Positions 7,098 to 13,678 of a DNA stretch of 36,843 bases are shown here, piece after piece. The number at the start of each line of letters is the position of its first letter. Position 1 is the stretch's first letter. Origin of the DNA: Prevotellaceae bacterium UBA1716. Its GTDB lineage: Bacteria > Bacteroidota > Bacteroidia > Bacteroidales > Bacteroidaceae. The notes under the pieces were generated by a model that saw only the letters and a program-made list of their open reading frames with translations, did not search any database and was not told the origin of the DNA. The position numbers and the translations under genes are program-made. The DNA lies in NCBI GenBank assembly GCA_002317225.1, contig DCIW01000041.1, positions 4,288 through 41,130 on the forward strand. Direction: 5' to 3'.

Positions 7098-7437
7098 ACT
7101 CTAAACGTGGGTTTCTTATATCTCGGTGCTTCTCTGCTACAATCTGCACACAAAGACTATCATTACTAATTACATTGCAGTATTGCAGACAATCCAAAAG
7201 GGTCTTTAGCGAATTATCCAAATCATGGTTTGCATTCTTGTAATAAACCTTGACATATAGATAAAACGGAAAACTAATGTTTTTGTCCTTATACTTTCGG
7301 CATTGTTGCTTAAAGGCGCGTTCATAGGCTCTGATGGCTTCATCCTTGATTATTCGCCTACCGCCTTGCTTGTCAGGTACTGCAAGGTAATGGTTTGCCT
7401 TTGCTACAACTTCGCCACAAATTACTTCTATTTCCAT
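7063..7437 (-). CDS. rusA: RusA-family Holliday junction resolvase
   Basis: A 124-residue RusA-type endonuclease, which cuts Holliday junctions and is common in phages and satellites. The catalytic signature is visible: D72 and D74 in H-D-L-D-N-S-L-K with K78, then D93 in S-N-D-S, and the K-x-x-R-D-I-x-N-P-R-L-E-Y end. Length matches the family (about 120 residues). It overlaps the 217-residue gene downstream and lies left of the origin-like region, which fits a role in processing replication or packaging intermediates. Confidence 0.88.
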   Translation of the reverse strand: MEIEVICGEVVAKANHYLAVPDKQGGRRIIKDEAIRAYERAFKQQCRKYKDKNISFPFYLYVKVYYKNANHDLDNSLKTLLDCLQYCNVISNDSLCVQIVAEKHRDIRNPRLEYGIKETQPSLF

Positions 7438-7526
7438 ATACTTAATTCTTTCATATTTGCCTTGTATGGCTTATTCTCCGCATCGGTGTACATATTGCCA
7501 TCCCAAACAAAGAAAAGCCAGTACAA
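7428..7526 (-). CDS. Possible 32-residue leader protein before rusA
   Basis: A short frame opens at a TTG at 7526 (or an ATG at 7493, 21 residues) and overlaps the rusA start by 10 bp. It encodes an aromatic start (Y-W-L-F-F-V-W-D-G-N) and then M-Y-T-D-A-E-N-K-P-Y-K-A-N. The sequence looks protein-like rather than random and the overlap suggests coupling to rusA, but it is too short to be certain. Confidence 0.35.
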   Translation of the reverse strand: MYWLFFVWDGNMYTDAENKPYKANMKELSIWK

Positions 7527-7549
7527 AGGAATTCATACAAATCTAAAGA

Positions 7550-7560
7550 GGGGGGGGGGG
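7550..7560. repeat. Homopolymer of 11 G
   Basis: An uninterrupted run of 11 G (C on the coding strand) about 110 bp upstream of the rusA start. Such tracts are prone to slippage. Confidence 0.9.
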
Positions 7561-7583
7561 AAGAAAAAGGTTTCCTTTTTCTT

Positions 7584-7610
7584 GTACTCTCGAAAGAGAG
7601 TACTCTTTTT
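7584..7610 (+). terminator. Orphan rightward hairpin terminator in element
   Basis: A perfect 8-bp stem GTACTCTC/GAGAGTAC closed by a GAAA tetraloop (7584-7603) is followed by TCTTTTT on the plus strand only. No rightward gene precedes it, so it may end a small antisense RNA. It could also be a plain cruciform of the origin region. Confidence 0.45.
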
Positions 7611-7612
7611 GT

Positions 7613-7769
7613 TAGTTATATATTGTTATATATTGTTATATAGTGTAATATATCTTTTTTAAGATGTACCGATGATGTACCGATGATGTACCAATGATGT
7701 ACCGATGATGTACCACCTTTCAAAAAGGGGCATAAATAGGTACATCAAACACCCCAAAAAGTACATCTT
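7613..7769. other. Origin-like region: AT-rich stretch plus 11-bp iterons
   Basis: An AT-rich stretch (about 7613-7660) with repeated TATATTGTTA is followed by five direct copies of GATGTACC, four of them in tandem 11-bp units (GATGATGTACC, 7671-7714). Two inverted copies follow (GGTACATC at 7739-7746 and GTACATCTT at 7761-7769). AAGATGTAC at the left and GTACATCTT at the right bracket the array. It directly follows the stop of the putative initiator gene. This is the layout of theta-type origins of plasmids and phage satellites. Function is inferred. The rest of the 7438-7794 gap holds the poly-G tract, a hairpin and the rusA leader. Confidence 0.6.
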
Positions 7770-7794
7770 AAAAATAAAGGAATAAAACACCATG

Positions 7795-8385
7795 TCAATA
7801 ACTAATAACCTTGAAACCAACTCCCCTTTGATGCCCTTTGGAAAACTCTATGTTAAAAGCATCCTCAACAGATCGTTTGAGTTTGTCAAACCGCTTCCTT
7901 GTCATATACTGAAACAACCAGTTTTCGATGCTCCCATCAAATGGCAATGCATTTCCGCTCATCCTTGAAAAAAGCATTTCTTTGGTGGTTTTAACTTCCC
8001 TATCTATAACCTTGCCTGATATACTCAATAGTCCTAAATAGCAAAGCAAAGATGCGGTTTCGCCATCGGTTGGATAGTCGCAATTTGTTCCTTTACGATA
8101 ACGTGTCGTATATTTCCAAAACACATCCCTATGTATATGGCTATAAGGTTGCTTTTTGTTTATATTACCCATGCGCTTCTTCGTTTCCGCTATGCTTTCG
8201 CCTCCTAATGTTATACCTAAATCAAACTCAATAGCCTTATCTTCCTTTTCGTGATGTGCATCCTTATAGGCAACAAGCGCAAAGTCAAAAATGTTGTTCA
8301 TGGACTTATCAGGATGCCCCCTAAAACCGCAAAGCAAAGATATAGGAAAATGATAATGATAAACTTTAATCTTGTTTCTTGCCAT
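7795..8385 (-). CDS. Putative replication initiator (unknown family)
   Basis: A 196-residue protein that I do not recognise by family. The C-terminal ~60 residues (M-T-R-K-R-F-D-K-L-K-R-S-V-E-D-A-F-N-I-E-F, then G-V-G-F-K-V-I) look like a winged helix, and the middle (G-E-T-A-S-L-L-C-Y-L-G-L-L-S-I-S) is helical. It starts 3 bp after the helix-turn-helix gene and ends 26 bp before the iteron array. In phage satellites the origin often lies at the end of the rep gene, so an initiator role fits; this is inferred from position. Confidence 0.7.
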   Translation of the reverse strand: MARNKIKVYHYHFPISLLCGFRGHPDKSMNNIFDFALVAYKDAHHEKEDKAIEFDLGITLGGESIAETKKRMGNINKKQPYSHIHRDVFWKYTTRYRKGTNCDYPTDGETASLLCYLGLLSISGKVIDREVKTTKEMLFSRMSGNALPFDGSIENWLFQYMTRKRFDKLKRSVEDAFNIEFSKGHQRGVGFKVISY

Positions 8386-8388
8386 ACC

Positions 8389-8688
8389 TTACTTTGAATT
8401 AGACAACTTTTTCACATCCTCATCAAGATAGAATCGTTTTGCACCCACTCTGATAGGAACAAGATAGTTTACTTTCTCCCATCTCCACAATGTGGACTTA
8501 TCGATGTGGAATAGTTCGCACACCTCGTTTGCGGTGTACATCTTGCCATCGTTCTCTTTATGTACTGGCTCATACTGCAAAGAAGCAAATACACCATTCA
8601 CTACACTTTCGGCAAACTCTTTCAAGTCATTACCGCTTACTACGAACAAAGCATTTTCGCCTTGCTTCAAAATTTCTCTAATGTTCAT
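8389..8688 (-). CDS. MerR/HTH_17-type DNA-binding protein, excisionase or regulator
   Basis: A 99-residue protein. The C-terminal half (about 50-95: K-M-Y-T-A-N-E-V-C-E-L-F-H-I-D-K-S-T-L-W-R-W) is a typical winged helix-turn-helix of the HTH_17/excisionase type. The N-terminal half (about 1-40) is helical and may dimerise. Such proteins act as excisionase or as a switch for element replication. It is the first gene of the leftward replication unit, with a -7 box at 8787-8794 and a TGCGAA repeat array just upstream that could be its own operator. Confidence 0.85.
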   Translation of the reverse strand: MNIREILKQGENALFVVSGNDLKEFAESVVNGVFASLQYEPVHKENDGKMYTANEVCELFHIDKSTLWRWEKVNYLVPIRVGAKRFYLDEDVKKLSNSK

Positions 8689-8786
8689 ATTTTATTATAT
8701 GCTTGCTTTAGTGTGTTGCACTCCACACTTGCAAGTCTTCGGCATCCTATCGGTCATCGTGCAATAATGCTTCCTGAACACCGATG

Positions 8787-8794
8787 CAAAGATA
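8787..8794 (-). promoter_or_regulatory. -7 box for the HTH/initiator unit
   Basis: Leftward TATCTTTG matches TAnnTTTG and lies 98 bp upstream of the HTH start. No well-spaced TTG -33 is visible, which would fit an activated or repressed promoter. Confidence 0.5.
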
Positions 8795-8823
8795 GATACA
8801 TTCCAACGAACAAGAATTACAAA

Positions 8824-8895
8824 TGCGAATGGTGCGAACACTTTGCGAACACTTTTGCGAATGGTGCGAATGGTTTATGCGGACAATGCGGACAA
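8824..8895. repeat. TGCGAA/TGCGGACAA iteron-like array
   Basis: Seven direct copies start at 8824, 8833, 8844, 8856, 8865, 8878 and 8887. The first five read TGCGAATGG or TGCGAACACTT, the last two TGCGGACAA. Spacing is 9-13 bp, about one helical turn, immediately upstream of the HTH promoter. Confidence 0.8.
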
Positions 8896-9190
8896 ATAAG
8901 GTTCAAAAATCATCACACTACCCTCTTTTTACGAACTTATCATTTTCGCAACCTTATTCGCTATTAAACATAATGTACATTATCCAAAATAAAGGCATTA
9001 TTTCAGATAATTTTTTCTTATCTTACTGATAATCAATAGTAATGAATATTACATAAGATTAGGTAACTGTTAATTTGTTAGGTATTTGTTAATTCACTAA
9101 TCAAAAAGGCACAAATTACACTCATTTTACTCATTATTTCCCCAACAAAAGGCATTTAGTAAGTTAATGGCTATTACCCCATTTTAACAC

Positions 9191-9215
9191 AAAAGCCTAC
9201 CTTGTTAGGGTAGGC
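9191..9215 (-). terminator. Terminator after integrase unit
   Basis: Leftward stem GCCTACC/GGTAGGC (9195-9201 with 9209-9215) followed by TTTT, 7 bp beyond the stop of the 190-residue gene. Confidence 0.85.
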
Positions 9216-9221
9216 AATTTG

Positions 9222-9794
9222 TTATCTGCGAAATCGGTCATATGCTTTTTTATCATCTTCTCCTTGATGCCATACGGCTAAACCTACTTTCTTAAAAGCA
9301 TAGTACAAATCCTTTGTCTTAATTTTGTGGTACTTATTCCATGAACACTTTTGTTCACATAGCACCCTTATGATTTTGCCATGTGCTTTTGTCTTGTTAC
9401 ACTCATCAATAAACTCCTTTACTTTTGCCTCGCTTCCAAACAAATGCAAAAGCAATTGAGGTGCATCGGTTTCTATCGGTTGAGGTTCTTTGCTTTTTTG
9501 CTCGTTTGTGAGTATATGCAGTCTTTTCTTATTAGAAACATAAACCTTTACAATGTTGCGCAATAAGGATATTTCACTTTTGCTGAAAACGGATGTTTCG
9601 CTAACTTCCCATTTGCTAAACTCAATAAACATATCTTGCATACACTTTCGTGCGGATGCTATTTCTTTATTGATATAATCGGCATCTCCTTTGTTTATTT
9701 CTAACAATGGCACTATCTGTTCATTTATGTATTTCTCAACATAATCAACATCTATTACTTCAGGATGACCTTGTATAAATTGCTCTATATTCAT
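9222..9794 (-). CDS. Unknown element protein, 190 residues
   Basis: I do not recognise this protein. The first ~100 residues look like charged helices. The C-terminal ~75 (L-L-L-H-L-F-G-S-E-A-K-V-K-E-F-I-D-E-C, then R-V-L-C-E-Q-K-C-S-W-N-K-Y-H-K) form a compact segment rich in Lys and aromatic residues that could be a DNA-binding domain. It begins 3 bp after the 71-residue gene and ends at a strong terminator, so it belongs to the integrase transcription unit. Confidence 0.72.
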   Translation of the reverse strand: MNIEQFIQGHPEVIDVDYVEKYINEQIVPLLEINKGDADYINKEIASARKCMQDMFIEFSKWEVSETSVFSKSEISLLRNIVKVYVSNKKRLHILTNEQKSKEPQPIETDAPQLLLHLFGSEAKVKEFIDECNKTKAHGKIIRVLCEQKCSWNKYHKIKTKDLYYAFKKVGLAVWHQGEDDKKAYDRFRR

Positions 9795-9797
9795 AGT

Positions 9798-10013
9798 TTA
9801 CTTTCTATTTAGATAAAACACCTTTCTTTCGCCTACTGGCTTGCTCTCTTCCTTTGTGCGGTGGATGCTTTCAACTGATGCCGAAAGCCTTCCACACTCT
9901 TCCACTAATGCAAGGTACTTTTGCCATAGTTCATCGTAAACCTCGCATTGTGCCATGTACATAGCACATAACTCTTCTTTGCTATGCGCCATCAACTCTT
10001 TGTACTTCTCCAT
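9798..10013 (-). CDS. Small helical protein, 71 residues
   Basis: No family recognised. The sequence is predicted helical and coiled-coil-like for about residues 1-50 (E-L-M-A-H-S-K-E-E-L-C-A-M-Y, then Y-L-A-L-V-E-E-C-G-R-L) with a basic tail ending V-F-Y-L-N-R-K. It sits 5 bp after the integrase stop and 3 bp before the next gene. It could help control the integrase, but nothing in the sequence shows this. Confidence 0.65.
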   Translation of the reverse strand: MEKYKELMAHSKEELCAMYMAQCEVYDELWQKYLALVEECGRLSASVESIHRTKEESKPVGERKVFYLNRK

Positions 10014-10018
10014 ATTGT

Positions 10019-11029
10019 CTAATCAATTAAGTTTATCACATCCTTTAGCAAGTCATCGGTAATTGCTCTATACCTCGCAAATGCTCTGCTTCCCTCAACG
10101 TGTCCGCTCATCTTGCCTATGAGGTTAGGGTCTTGCACCTTGCTATATGCAGTACCTACAAATGTACGTCTTGCCATGTGACTTGAAGCAACTTCGTACA
10201 AAGGTTTCATTTCGGTTTCTCCAGTCAGAGAATTGCGTACCGCTACATTCCTATCAATACCGCACAACCTAAATGCTTCCTTTATTGCCTGGTTGTACTT
10301 TTGTGCGCTTATAAAAGGAAACAACCTACCTTTGCGGTCTATACCATCATACTTCCTGATGAGGCTCTTTGCACGTTCATTTAATGGCACTCTTGGTTTC
10401 ACTTGCTTCGCATTGTCTTTAGTCTTGATAGGCACATATTCAAGGATGTCGTTTGTAATGTTCGCTTGTGTTAGTTTGATTAGGTCGCTAACTCTGCAAC
10501 CTATCAAGCATTGGAAAACAAATATATCTCTTTGAACCTCTAATTGAGGGCGGTTTGATAGGTCATACTCTGCAAGGTGGTTTCGCTCCTCAATAGTCAG
10601 ATAATAAGGTAAGCCATAGACTGGACTTCCCACCTCAAAGGATGCAAAAGGGTTGTTTGTGGTTACACCTCGCTTTATAATCCATAACCAAAAAGTCTTG
10701 AAGCGAGTAAGCATCTTTATTGTGTAGTTCTCCCCTCGCTCTTGGATGGATGCGTTTATGTGCTTACACTTCTTATCATGTTCCACCTCTACCGGGTACT
10801 TCAAAAGAATCTTTTTGAATAGTTCAGGGAATTCGCTTTGCAAGGTGCTTTCGTTTTTCATGTAGTCACGAAAGTCCGCTATGTCATCGGTGCTTAATGT
10901 GTCGAACTCAATGCGGAAACCTTTGTTTCCTTTGTTTCCTCTGCTCCTGAACTCTTGCCATCTATGCAAGCATCGCATAAGCACATTGTAATTTCTTACC
11001 TCGCTTTGTGCCAAACTACGTTCATTCAA
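10019..11029 (-). CDS. Tyrosine integrase, core-binding and catalytic part
   Basis: This is the C-terminal part of a tyrosine recombinase that integrates the element at tRNA-Pro. All catalytic residues are present (numbered in this part): R179 in G-C-R-V-S-D-L, likely K202/K204, H284 and R287 in H-M-A-R-R, H310 in S-G-H, and nucleophile Y320 in F-A-R-Y. The nominal start is a TTG. The frame actually stays open upstream to the five-A run at 11094-11098, where it would join the N-terminal part if one base were added. The joined protein would have about 485 residues. The catalytic part looks undecayed, so the break is recent, programmed or a sequencing error. Confidence 0.88.
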   Translation of the reverse strand: MNERSLAQSEVRNYNVLMRCLHRWQEFRSRGNKGNKGFRIEFDTLSTDDIADFRDYMKNESTLQSEFPELFKKILLKYPVEVEHDKKCKHINASIQERGENYTIKMLTRFKTFWLWIIKRGVTTNNPFASFEVGSPVYGLPYYLTIEERNHLAEYDLSNRPQLEVQRDIFVFQCLIGCRVSDLIKLTQANITNDILEYVPIKTKDNAKQVKPRVPLNERAKSLIRKYDGIDRKGRLFPFISAQKYNQAIKEAFRLCGIDRNVAVRNSLTGETEMKPLYEVASSHMARRTFVGTAYSKVQDPNLIGKMSGHVEGSRAFARYRAITDDLLKDVINLID

Positions 11030-11085
11030 GAATGTGTCTTTATAGGCAAATATTGATTTGTCCGCTATAGCCTTGCTTTTAGCCT

Positions 11086-11475
11086 CTATGAGGTTTTTAA
11101 CTTGGCAAAGGTAATATCTTGCACTCCCACACGTTCAAACACACCTACGGAACTTTTTATAAAGTCCTTTGTCAGTTCGCTTGATGGCACAACCTCGCAC
11201 ACCTTTAGCAACTTGTTTGTAAAGTCTTGAAGCATTGTTTTTGTGTCTGCGGTATCCTTTACATCCGCATAGTTTAGTTTGCCTTTGTTAGGTACTTTAA
11301 TTTCTCCGTAATTGCTACCACCATTAACACCTAACACAACAAAGTATTTAGGCAATACCGCATAACTCGTTTGTATCTGCACTTGCAAAGTACGATTAAC
11401 ACGAAACCAAACAATGATATTGCTTTTGCCATTGTCTTGCACCTTGTTGGATAACTTGTAATAAACCTTTGCCAT
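11086..11475 (-). CDS. Integrase N-terminal arm-binding part (frameshifted)
   Basis: A 129-residue frame starting at the ATG at 11475 (M-A-K-V-Y-Y-K-L). It has the arm-DNA-binding domain typical of Bacteroidales integrases (beta-rich N-terminus, I-V-W-F-R-V-N-R, then L-P-K-Y-F-V) and the start of the core-binding domain. It ends prematurely at F-A-K-L-K-T-S-stop. One extra A in the A5 run just before the stop gives F-A-K-L-K-N-L-I-E-A and continues into the catalytic part without any stop. Two frames of one gene. Confidence 0.85.
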   Translation of the reverse strand: MAKVYYKLSNKVQDNGKSNIIVWFRVNRTLQVQIQTSYAVLPKYFVVLGVNGGSNYGEIKVPNKGKLNYADVKDTADTKTMLQDFTNKLLKVCEVVPSSELTKDFIKSSVGVFERVGVQDITFAKLKTS

Positions 11476-11508
11476 AATCTAAAGTCTTATTATTTGTGAA
11501 ACATGGTG

Positions 11509-11536
11509 CAAAGGTACAAAAATGTACATCGTGCAA
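11509..11536 (-). promoter_or_regulatory. Integrase promoter
   Basis: Leftward TACCTTTG (plus CAAAGGTA, 11509-11516), with TTG at 11534-11536 upstream (17-bp spacing, slightly short). It lies about 35 bp before the integrase ATG. The rest of 11476-11689 is AT-rich and holds the arm-type repeats. Confidence 0.6.
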
Positions 11537-11540
11537 ATTA

Positions 11541-11598
11541 TTACACCGATAATATTACACGAATATTACACCGAATTGCAATTTTATTACACGCAATA
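11541..11598. repeat. TTACAC arm-type repeats near attR
   Basis: Four direct copies begin at 11541 (TTACACCGATAA), 11555 (TTACACGAATA), 11566 (TTACACCGAATT) and 11587 (TTACACGCAATA). Similar copies lie at the left end (TTACACCAT at 6339, TTACGCAAT at 6350). Location at both ends suggests integrase or excisionase binding sites. Confidence 0.6.
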
Positions 11599-11689
11599 CA
11601 ATGTTTTGCAATTTAGAGTTAGCAAAAATAAACATTATAATTCAAACACTTACATTTGAAAGGGTGTTATGCAGTTTTATAGGTTCAAA

Positions 11690-11705
11690 TCTGCTCACCC
11701 CGACT
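11690..11705 (+). other. attR of integrated element
   Basis: An exact copy of the 16-bp core TCTGCTCACCCCGACT. It is preceded by GGTTCAAA, a T-loop-like sequence, so a fragment of the tRNA T-arm and acceptor end is duplicated here. Confidence 0.9.
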
Positions 11706-11710
11706 AAATC

Positions 11711-11747
11711 AAAATGGAGTAGGTGTTAATAGCATCTACTCCATTTT
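11711..11747 (+). terminator. Displaced terminator of tRNA-Pro
   Basis: A perfect 12-bp stem AAAATGGAGTAG/CTACTCCATTTT (11711-11722 with 11736-11747), 6 bp beyond attR. Before integration it would have followed the tRNA directly. Confidence 0.85.
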
Positions 11748-11765
11748 CTAAATAAAAGAATAAGT

Positions 11766-12989
11766 ATGAAGAAACCACTACTTGCACTTTGGAAATTTTG
11801 GTCCGGGATGAGTCTTGTCCTTCGCATACTCGTGGGATTGATAATCGGAGCCATATTAGGACTCATACTGCCCGGATGGACTGGAATATCATTGTTTGGT
11901 ACTCTGTTTGTGGGAGCACTCAAAGCTATCGCTCCGGTACTTGTCGCTGTACTCGTGGCAAGTTCGATTGCGAAAGCACAGAACGGTTTAGGTGGCAGAT
12001 TCCGCAAGGTCATCTTCCTTTATCTTGCCACCACCCTACTCGCTGCAATGGTTGCAGTGTTCGGAAGCATGCTCTTCCCCATGAATATCGTGCTTGAAGG
12101 ATCGGCAGACGGTGCAGCACCAAGTGGTCTTGCAGATGTGTTCGACCAACTCGCACTCAATCTCGTAAGCAATCCGTTGCAGGCAACCGCAAGTGCCAAC
12201 TATCTCGGTGTTTTATTTTGGGGAATAATCATCGGACTTGCACTCAAAAAGATGGCGAGTGCAAATACCATTCAGGTTGTGGACGATTTTGCACAAGTGG
12301 TTTCCACAGCAGTTAAATGGGTAATTCACATGGCACCATTAGGAGTCATGGGACTTGTATACAAATCGGTAAGTGAGAGTGGAATGGACATTTTCCTTGT
12401 GTATGGAAAACTCGTACTTCTCCTCGTAGGCTGTATGCTTTTCGTAGCATTGATATTGAATCCAATCGTGGTATTCATCTTCTTGAAGCGGAATCCTTAC
12501 CCACTCGTTTGGCAATGCTTGAAAGAGAGTGGATTGCATGCATTCTTCACTCGTTCGTCGGCAGCAAATATTCCTGTGAATATGGCACTTTGCGAGAAAC
12601 TTGGATTGGACAAGGATTTCTATTCGGTTTGTATTCCTCTCGGTTCGACAATCAATATGAATGGTGCAGCAATCACCATCACGGTGATGACACTTGCTGT
12701 TTGCCACACTATGGGAATAGAAGTCAGCATACCGACCGCACTCGTGCTTTGTTCGCTTGCCACACTTGGAGCTTGTGGTGCGAGTGGAGTGGCTGGAGGA
12801 TCGCTCCTACTCATTCCGATGTCTTGCTCGCTTTTCGGAATCAGCAACGACATAGCGATGCAGGCGGTGGCTGTCGGTTTCATTATCAGCGTGATACAAG
12901 ACTCCGTAGAGACTGCACTCAACTCAAGCAGCGATGTAATATTTGCCGCAACTGCCGAACTCTCAGAAAAGGAAAATAAGGCGAAGTGA
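11766..12989 (+). CDS. sstT: Serine/threonine:Na+ symporter SstT
   Basis: A 407-residue inner-membrane transporter of the dicarboxylate/amino acid:cation symporter family, importing serine and threonine with sodium. Multiple hydrophobic segments are present. The family signature R-S-S-A-A-N-I-P-V-N-M (hairpin loop 1) is followed by I-P-L-G-S-T-I-N-M-N-G-A-A-I-T, which builds the substrate and sodium sites; both match SstT closely. The gene stands alone right of attR and converges on rlmH with a 4-bp gap. Confidence 0.95.
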   Translation: MKKPLLALWKFWSGMSLVLRILVGLIIGAILGLILPGWTGISLFGTLFVGALKAIAPVLVAVLVASSIAKAQNGLGGRFRKVIFLYLATTLLAAMVAVFGSMLFPMNIVLEGSADGAAPSGLADVFDQLALNLVSNPLQATASANYLGVLFWGIIIGLALKKMASANTIQVVDDFAQVVSTAVKWVIHMAPLGVMGLVYKSVSESGMDIFLVYGKLVLLLVGCMLFVALILNPIVVFIFLKRNPYPLVWQCLKESGLHAFFTRSSAANIPVNMALCEKLGLDKDFYSVCIPLGSTINMNGAAITITVMTLAVCHTMGIEVSIPTALVLCSLATLGACGASGVAGGSLLLIPMSCSLFGISNDIAMQAVAVGFIISVIQDSVETALNSSSDVIFAATAELSEKENKAK

Positions 12990-12993
12990 ACCT

Positions 12994-13467
12994 CTATTCG
13001 TGATGATAAGGTTCGCCACGCATGATGGTCATTGCACGATAGAGCTGCTCAACAAATATCATGCGAATCATCTGATGCGAGAAGGTCATCTTCGAGAGAG
13101 AAATCTTCTCGTTGCACTTATCATAGACATCTCTCGAAAAACCATAAGGACCACCAACGATGAACACCAGTCGCTTAGATACGGTGTTCATCTTTTTTGT
13201 CATCCAATCAGAGAATTCGATAGAGCGGAACTCCTTTCCATGCTCATCAAGAAGCACCACATGATCGCCTGGCTGGAGTTGTTTGAGTATCAACTCTCCT
13301 TCCGACTGCTTCTGCTGGTCTTCGCTGAGCGACTTCGTATTCTTGAGTTCAGGAATGGTGATGATATCAAAACCGATGTAATGCTTCACACGGGCTGCGT
13401 ATTCATCGATAATATCGGTAAAGCGCTTATCCACAGTCTTTCCGACAAGTACGAGGGTTACTTTCAT
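12994..13467 (-). CDS. rlmH: 23S rRNA (pseudouridine1915-N3)-methyltransferase RlmH
   Basis: RlmH is a small SPOUT methyltransferase that methylates pseudouridine 1915 in helix 69 of 23S rRNA. The 157-residue length is standard. The knot motifs are complete: L-D-E-H-G, F-I-V-G-G-P-Y-G-F, and the C-terminal F-S-H-Q-M-I-R-M-I-F-V-E-Q-L-Y-R-A ending in G-E-P-Y-H. A leftward CAAATGTA-type -7 box lies about 20 bp before the start. Confidence 0.97.
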   Translation of the reverse strand: MKVTLVLVGKTVDKRFTDIIDEYAARVKHYIGFDIITIPELKNTKSLSEDQQKQSEGELILKQLQPGDHVVLLDEHGKEFRSIEFSDWMTKKMNTVSKRLVFIVGGPYGFSRDVYDKCNEKISLSKMTFSHQMIRMIFVEQLYRAMTIMRGEPYHHE

Positions 13468-13678
13468 ATTCTTCTATTGTTTTTGCAAATGTAACACTTT
13501 ATTTTGTAATAGCAAAATTTTTTAGCTGTACTGTTGGGAGTGATAAATAGTTTATATCCTTTTAAAGTAAATATGCAAGTATCCTTCCTCTCTCAAAAAA
13601 AAAATATTTTTATCAGCAAAACATCCTAACATTCTACCAAACCTCAGTTAACTCATTATATTTCATATAATTGACATT

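Larger units (their letters stand above)
8689..9221. other. Intergenic control region of the element
   Basis: No convincing gene in 530 bp. It holds the leftward -7 box (8787-8794), the seven-unit TGCGAA/TGCGGA array (8824-8895), a 12-bp palindrome TAATGTACATTA (8971-8982) and, at the right, a terminator for the integrase unit. The stretch 9000-9180 is AT-rich without visible structure. Confidence 0.6.
6266..11705. mobile_element. 5.4-kb tRNA-Pro-integrated element, satellite-like
   Basis: The segment lies between two identical 16-bp copies of the tRNA-Pro 3' end. All genes inside run leftward: integrase in two frames, 71- and 190-residue unknown proteins, helix-turn-helix regulator/excisionase, putative initiator, RusA resolvase and a 217-residue protein with a small-terminase-like motif. 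It also has short repeats at both ends (candidate integrase arm sites), iteron-like arrays and its own terminators. No capsid, tail, conjugation or recognisable cargo gene is present. Known phage satellites combine such replication and packaging-related genes, so a satellite is the best inference; a small integrative mobilizable element is the alternative. Confidence 0.85.

Noticed and set aside
7303..7662. 119-residue rightward frame in the element
   Set aside because: It crosses the G11 tract, the hairpin and AT-rich repeats and is antisense to rusA; composition is not protein-like.
8560..9029. Rightward frames of 60-130 residues over the TGCGAA array
   Set aside because: They are low-complexity translations of the repeat (C-E-W-C-E, R-T-M-R-T) and lack start context or conserved motifs.
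12509..12979. 156-residue frame inside sstT
   Set aside because: Same-strand shadow of sstT in another frame; the sstT motifs are decisive.
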